Made by a program: the position numbers and the translations under genes. Below, in pieces: positions 59,801-64,000 of a DNA stretch of 64,000 nt (within the stretch, counting starts at the first letter, position 1; each line of letters begins with the position of its first letter). The notes beneath the pieces are model-generated. The model worked only from the letters and a program-made list of their open reading frames with translations. It did not search any database and was not told the origin of the DNA. Source of the DNA: Oscarella lobularis (lineage: Eukaryota > Porifera > Homoscleromorpha > Homosclerophorida > Oscarellidae); NCBI RefSeq assembly GCF_947507565.1, contig NC_089176.1, positions 2,046,001 to 2,110,000 of the forward strand, written 5' to 3'.

Positions 59801-62800
59801 GTCGTGATTTCCACTCCAAAAAATCTGTTCGTAACCTTGCTGTCCCGGTTTGTAGACGGGTTTGTCCGTTTGGACGAAAATTACCGGTCCGCTTGCAGTC
59901 ACTCCAACATCAGTCATTCCATTTAGCTGAGTTATGTTATCGGACGTAATGCCGTCTATCACCAACTGATATTTTCCAGGACGAAAATCTTCAGGAATCT
60001 ATACGCGTACTCAACGTACTAGGACTAAAACTTCAGTAATTAAAAAACAAACCTCAAAGCTTGCCAAACCATATCCATTTTCTAAATCAAAGACAACTAG
60101 AATTGAGGACTATTAAACATTTTTAATGTTCGAACCCAACGGCTTCATAGGTAACGACGTCAATGCCACATCAAAATTGGAAACTAGGCGAGCTTGAAGA
60201 TTCAAAAAGTCCCTAATTCCTTGCGTCATAATGTGAATATCTGCTTTCGAGCCTTGACGAAGTACGTTCGGCGACGCAACAACGTACGTCGGACAGCACC
60301 TAATAATTAAATCGCACCAACGTAGCGTATCTATCAGATTATCAGACTAAGAAAAATTACGTTTGCCACCACTGAAGATCGACGCAACTGCTGACGCAAT
60401 CACCTATAGCAAATAACTTCTAAAAAGAAGTCAAACAGCTCCGTGCAACAAACCCGTGAAGTGGTATTTTGTAACAAAAGCCGGCCAATATCTCAAGAAC
60501 TTCGTGAGTCCTAACGCGTGATATGAAACAAACAATTCATTGCCTTCTGATATATATGTTTTCGACGGTGGAGTTGAGCAAGCCGTCACCGTGTTGGCTA
60601 GCGACGACAGCGAACGATCTTTGCTGCTGCTCACAGAGACGTTGTACTGATTGCAACGATAACCCATACGTGACTGAAACTTGACAAATTCAATAGCAAC
60701 TCGTTGATTGGGAGGAGCACGAATGGCCCACAAGCACGATAAGCCTGAAGTGGCATGGGTGTAGCGTATAGAGGGAACGGTCAAGTCGAGTTTGATCGTT
60801 CCGGATGCGTTTGTCAGAAGCGTTACGTTTTCGCCGCACCCTGCAGCGAGAAGTAAATTATTATATCGGTCACGAACGGCTAGACAAAGCCATTCTCACC
60901 TATTAAGCAGTCTCGATAGCCGAAATAGCCCTCAGGACAAACACACCGATTGCGGTCCGTACACGTTTGACTGCTTCCGCAAGGAGGAGTGCATTGATCT
61001 AATACAATGATAATACACTGAAGGAACGCGAAAACGTCGTGTGGTATACATTGACACGTGCGGTTGTCCGATTCGAGTTTTTGGTAGGAGGACGGACAGG
61101 AACACACGTAGCCGCCAAAGGTATTCTCGCACGTATGCGAGCAATTGTTTTTCTCATCCACTGCACATTCATCTACGTCTGAAACGACGGGGTAGAAAAT
61201 CAACGTTATGTACGTCCCCACAGTACCTGCAGTGCACGGTTGAGATGTGAACACGAAATTCTTCAAATCGATGTCGCATCGAGAGCACAAGAGAAGTTGA
61301 ATTTGAACCAACGAATCTGGCAGGAAGCGAGGAATCTCCACTAGTTCCAGTTGCCATGGTATCACACGAAGCGATCGATTCGCCTGCTTCAATTCGCGAT
61401 CGACGTGAACGTTGCCGTCGACCAGGAGCTGGACACGTCGACCCCAACCCAAGTTGAACGATTGGTCGCTTGTCGATCGGTGTTGGAAGGAGAAGCATCG
61501 ATACTTGGCGTGTGATACCAGAGCGCTCTTTATAAAAGCATAGAGCTTATGACTTCGATAATGAGAGTTTAGTTGCACATAGCTATTCGATTCTAAGACA
61601 CAATAAGAATTTAGAGCGACTGACGCATATACATAACTCACGATGAACGTCGAATGGCACGAGTGGTTTAGGACCGGTTTCCCATCCACAGAACGACCCG
61701 TCTCTTAGTGAGCAGTTGGATGCTAGAGAAACGGTCAAATCAGTTTTTTTTTTGTCGCAGACGCGCACGTATAACCTTCTGCGTAAGGAAAAACGATCTT
61801 TATGTTCTTGACACTAAACGATCCGCCGAAGTAGCGCATAACGTCGTAGTGCGGATAAATCCGTATCCTCTGAGTAATCTGGCTAAGTAGCCGGATCTCA
61901 AAAATAGCCGTTTGCCACGACGACGTTGTCGTCGAGAGTGATTGATGGGATTTTTTCCACGCAATGCGACTTCTCGATCCGCCAACATGATATTCCGTCA
62001 CAATGACGCGAGAGTCGCTAAACGTCGTCTTGTAGCGAAACGCAATGCACACTTTACCTGCCACATTATAGAACGACGATGGCATCAAAACCACGGTAAG
62101 AAAAGGTCGTCGGTAAACCAGCCTTTTCGGCAAGATAAAAAGGTAAACAGAATCTAAGACAAAACACGGTGAAACGTCTATTAGGTTTAGTCAATTTGAC
62201 TTCGTGTACCGCCGTCCTTTTTTCCGCTTTCGATATGCCAACGTGCGTTCGAAGATGTCAAATTGAACATTTTGTATAACAAAGGGTTATAATAGCTAAA
62301 CTGCCCACAGCCTTCACTTGCCTCAAGGGGCAGTGCTTCTAGACCCTTCTGAGCAACGAGGCACTGAGTAAAATAATGGTAGCCGAGAAAGAATTGCTTG
62401 TATCCCAACGCTGCTGCAACTACGGCGCATCGCTTCTCGGCTCTTGAAAAGTGGAACGTGGCATAGGTCGGAAGCAAATCAATGTGACTTTCGAGAGACA
62501 CAAAGTGAAATAAGGGATCGCGCTGTCGCCAGCATCCGGCGCTTTTCCACTCTAAAAAGAAACGTAGACTGGGTAAGCAAAGCAAACGTTTAGAGATCAA
62601 AAGCCAAACAAACTAGGACGGCTTGGCTTTTTGACTTCAACAGAAGGAGGAGAAGGTGTAGATGAAGGAATACGCGACCACGCTCCACTTCCATCTGAAA
62701 CCCGCACGGGACACGTTCTCTCGTTTCCAAAGGCGCAGTCTAAGTCTGTGTAGAAAAAAAAGCTTATTAGACGCGTCTTTGCTTTGTCCTACTCACTATC

Positions 62801-64000
62801 TGTGCAAGCGATTTTCTTCACGTTATCAATTGCGATGTCGCCCGTATTCCAGTTTGTCTCTGTCAAACCGGTGACGTGAAACTTGACGTAAAACTTCACG
62901 TTGTACTGAATTTTTAGAAACGCGGTGCGCCAGCAGTTCGCTGTCGTTCCGCGAAAATTTAGCGACGCAAATGGGCGCCCTCCAATGCGAAGAAGATCAA
63001 CGCGAAGATAGACGGACGCGTTCAGGTGAAGAAGGTAATCGAAAGTCAAGCACATCGAAAGAGCCTCTTTCATCAGAGGACTAATCAAGGTAACACCACA
63101 ACTTCGGACGTCTGCAAAAGTATCTCTTGCAGAGCAATTGGACGCTGAAGACATCTTCACTAAATTTAAGCGATTCGCTAAGAAAAGAAATAATCTCAAA
63201 ACAAAGTTTTAATACTACCATCTGATAAATATAAAAATAAATATAAGTATGAATATTGAAATGAAAAGCTGAAGTATAGATAGGAGGGCTCACACGCTTT
63301 GTTCTCGCATTGTGACTCGGTGTCGCGGTGCAATTCGTCATTAAGTAACGTACTGTAATCCACTGCCAAAAGAAATCACACAAAGGACAAAATTGATTAG
63401 TCAGAAACCAAAATGGTGCCGACGCGTCTTTTTTAGTACACATGCAACGGCCTTTCTCTGGCGGTTTAAGCAACAAGCCCGCATGAACCCAATGAGCATG
63501 GATTACGTCCGCTTCCATTCCCAGCAAATCGCCGGTAAATCCCAGAGGATACGCAGAAATAACCCACCCCCAAATCCTCTTGATCGTTAGAAAAACCGGA
63601 TTTTTCTAACCACGAAGTCAACCGCAAAGAGAAACTTGGCTTAATAAATTACTGCTTAGTTAATCGCGCTTAAGAAGAGGATTTCGGACGTAAAGCGTAA
63701 TAGATCTAGACAGTAGCGAACCTCTCGTCCAATCGGATTTCTCCAAATTCCATCCACAAGAGTCGCGTTCAAAGTCGCACAATCGCAAATTCTGTGGAGC
63801 TAAAAAATGAGGAGAGAGATACAGCTTCTCGAATAGTTCTCTAGTGGCAATCGAGACTATACCTTCGATAGCCGTGTAAAAGATATCTAATCGACGGACG
63901 ACTGAGTCGCCCGCAGAGCCTTGCACAAACAGTGTCATTGTCTGCTCCGACGACACGAGTCTCGTCTTAAAGAATCGACCGTAACGACCCTGATGCGCAA
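53807..64000 (-). CDS. Thioester protein, copy 2 (tandem paralogue; N-terminus beyond window)
   Basis: A tandem paralogue of the gene at 42228-53199, offset by about 11.6 kb and highly similar in exons and most introns. The window cuts it inside CUB 1, so the signal peptide and WxxW domain are not seen. Visible parts: CUB 1 remainder (63840-64000); MAM (62800-63780); GCW-type module (62187-62620); MAM-like segments (61240-62130); EGFs (60900-61180; DVDECAVDEKNNCSHTC); CUB 2 (60431-60840); A2M body with thioester GCGEQN (56276-56293) and GSFVEPGNCYHLT histidine (near 55830); and a receptor-binding-like domain (54200-54850). The bait-like region (57130-57560) and the last exon differ from copy 1: the C-terminus ends early after NSVTVGVVFVFIALS, without the basic tail. 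No internal stop was seen, so it is probably functional. Confidence 0.78.
56276..56293 (-). other. Thioester motif GCGEQN, copy 2
   Basis: The GCGEQN motif is identical to copy 1, and the C3-type histidine downstream is also kept. Both paralogues should therefore form a reactive thioester. Confidence 0.85.

Noticed and set aside
53807-64000. Copy 2 of the TEP gene as assembly duplication of copy 1
   Set aside because: Many scattered substitutions, different bait-like exons and different C-termini show two distinct loci.

Overview
The window is animal nuclear DNA. Every long gene is split by short GT-AG introns (many of 50-100 bp), and the products are metazoan families: a mucin-4-like membrane protein, an ADAMTS protein, an ABCA transporter, a TKL-type kinase and two complement/alpha-2-macroglobulin-like (TEP) proteins. 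The compact gene spacing, the many EGF/MAM/CUB mosaics and the style of the kinase suggest an early-branching animal, most likely a sponge with a compact genome. The species assignment is inference.

Layout. 1-3314 is non-coding and repeat-rich: a 77-bp tandem duplication, two related fold-back (MITE-like) elements and a 750-bp array of palindromic AAAATCGTC/GACGATTTT units just upstream of a TATA-like box. 3315-16957 (+) is one giant type I membrane protein: EGFs, Ser/Thr/Gly-rich exons, NIDO, EGF, NIDO, AMOP, VWD, a MUC4/SUSD2-like tail, a long EGF series that includes nine nearly identical 168-bp exon+intron units, an unrecognised cysteine-bearing domain, Cys-rich repeats, cadherin-like repeats, a furin-like site and a transmembrane helix. 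17732-23037 (+) is an ADAMTS-family secreted protein whose zinc-binding motif is destroyed; it ends in a PLAC domain. 23038-25941 has no confident gene but holds a GC-rich segment of unknown nature.

25942-36716 (-) is a full ABCA transporter. Its second intron carries a roughly 347-bp CCTG/CAGG tetranucleotide repeat and its last intron appears to be GC-AG. 37181-about 41911 (-) is an unusual gene whose N-terminal part resembles the N-terminal region of RNF213, followed by coiled coil and a TKL-like kinase domain. 42228-53199 (-) and 53807-64000 (-, running off the window) are tandem paralogues about 11.6 kb apart: thioester proteins preceded by WxxW, CUB, MAM, GCW-type, EGF and CUB modules. 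Both keep the GCGEQN thioester and a histidine at the C3-like position, but they differ in the bait-like region and in the C-terminal anchor.

The loci are not an operon. Three encode cell-surface or matrix proteins and two encode likely innate-immune effectors, so the region looks rich in extracellular recognition genes. Exon boundaries were read by eye from splice signals and domain continuity, so individual boundaries are provisional; gene spans and domain orders are better supported.
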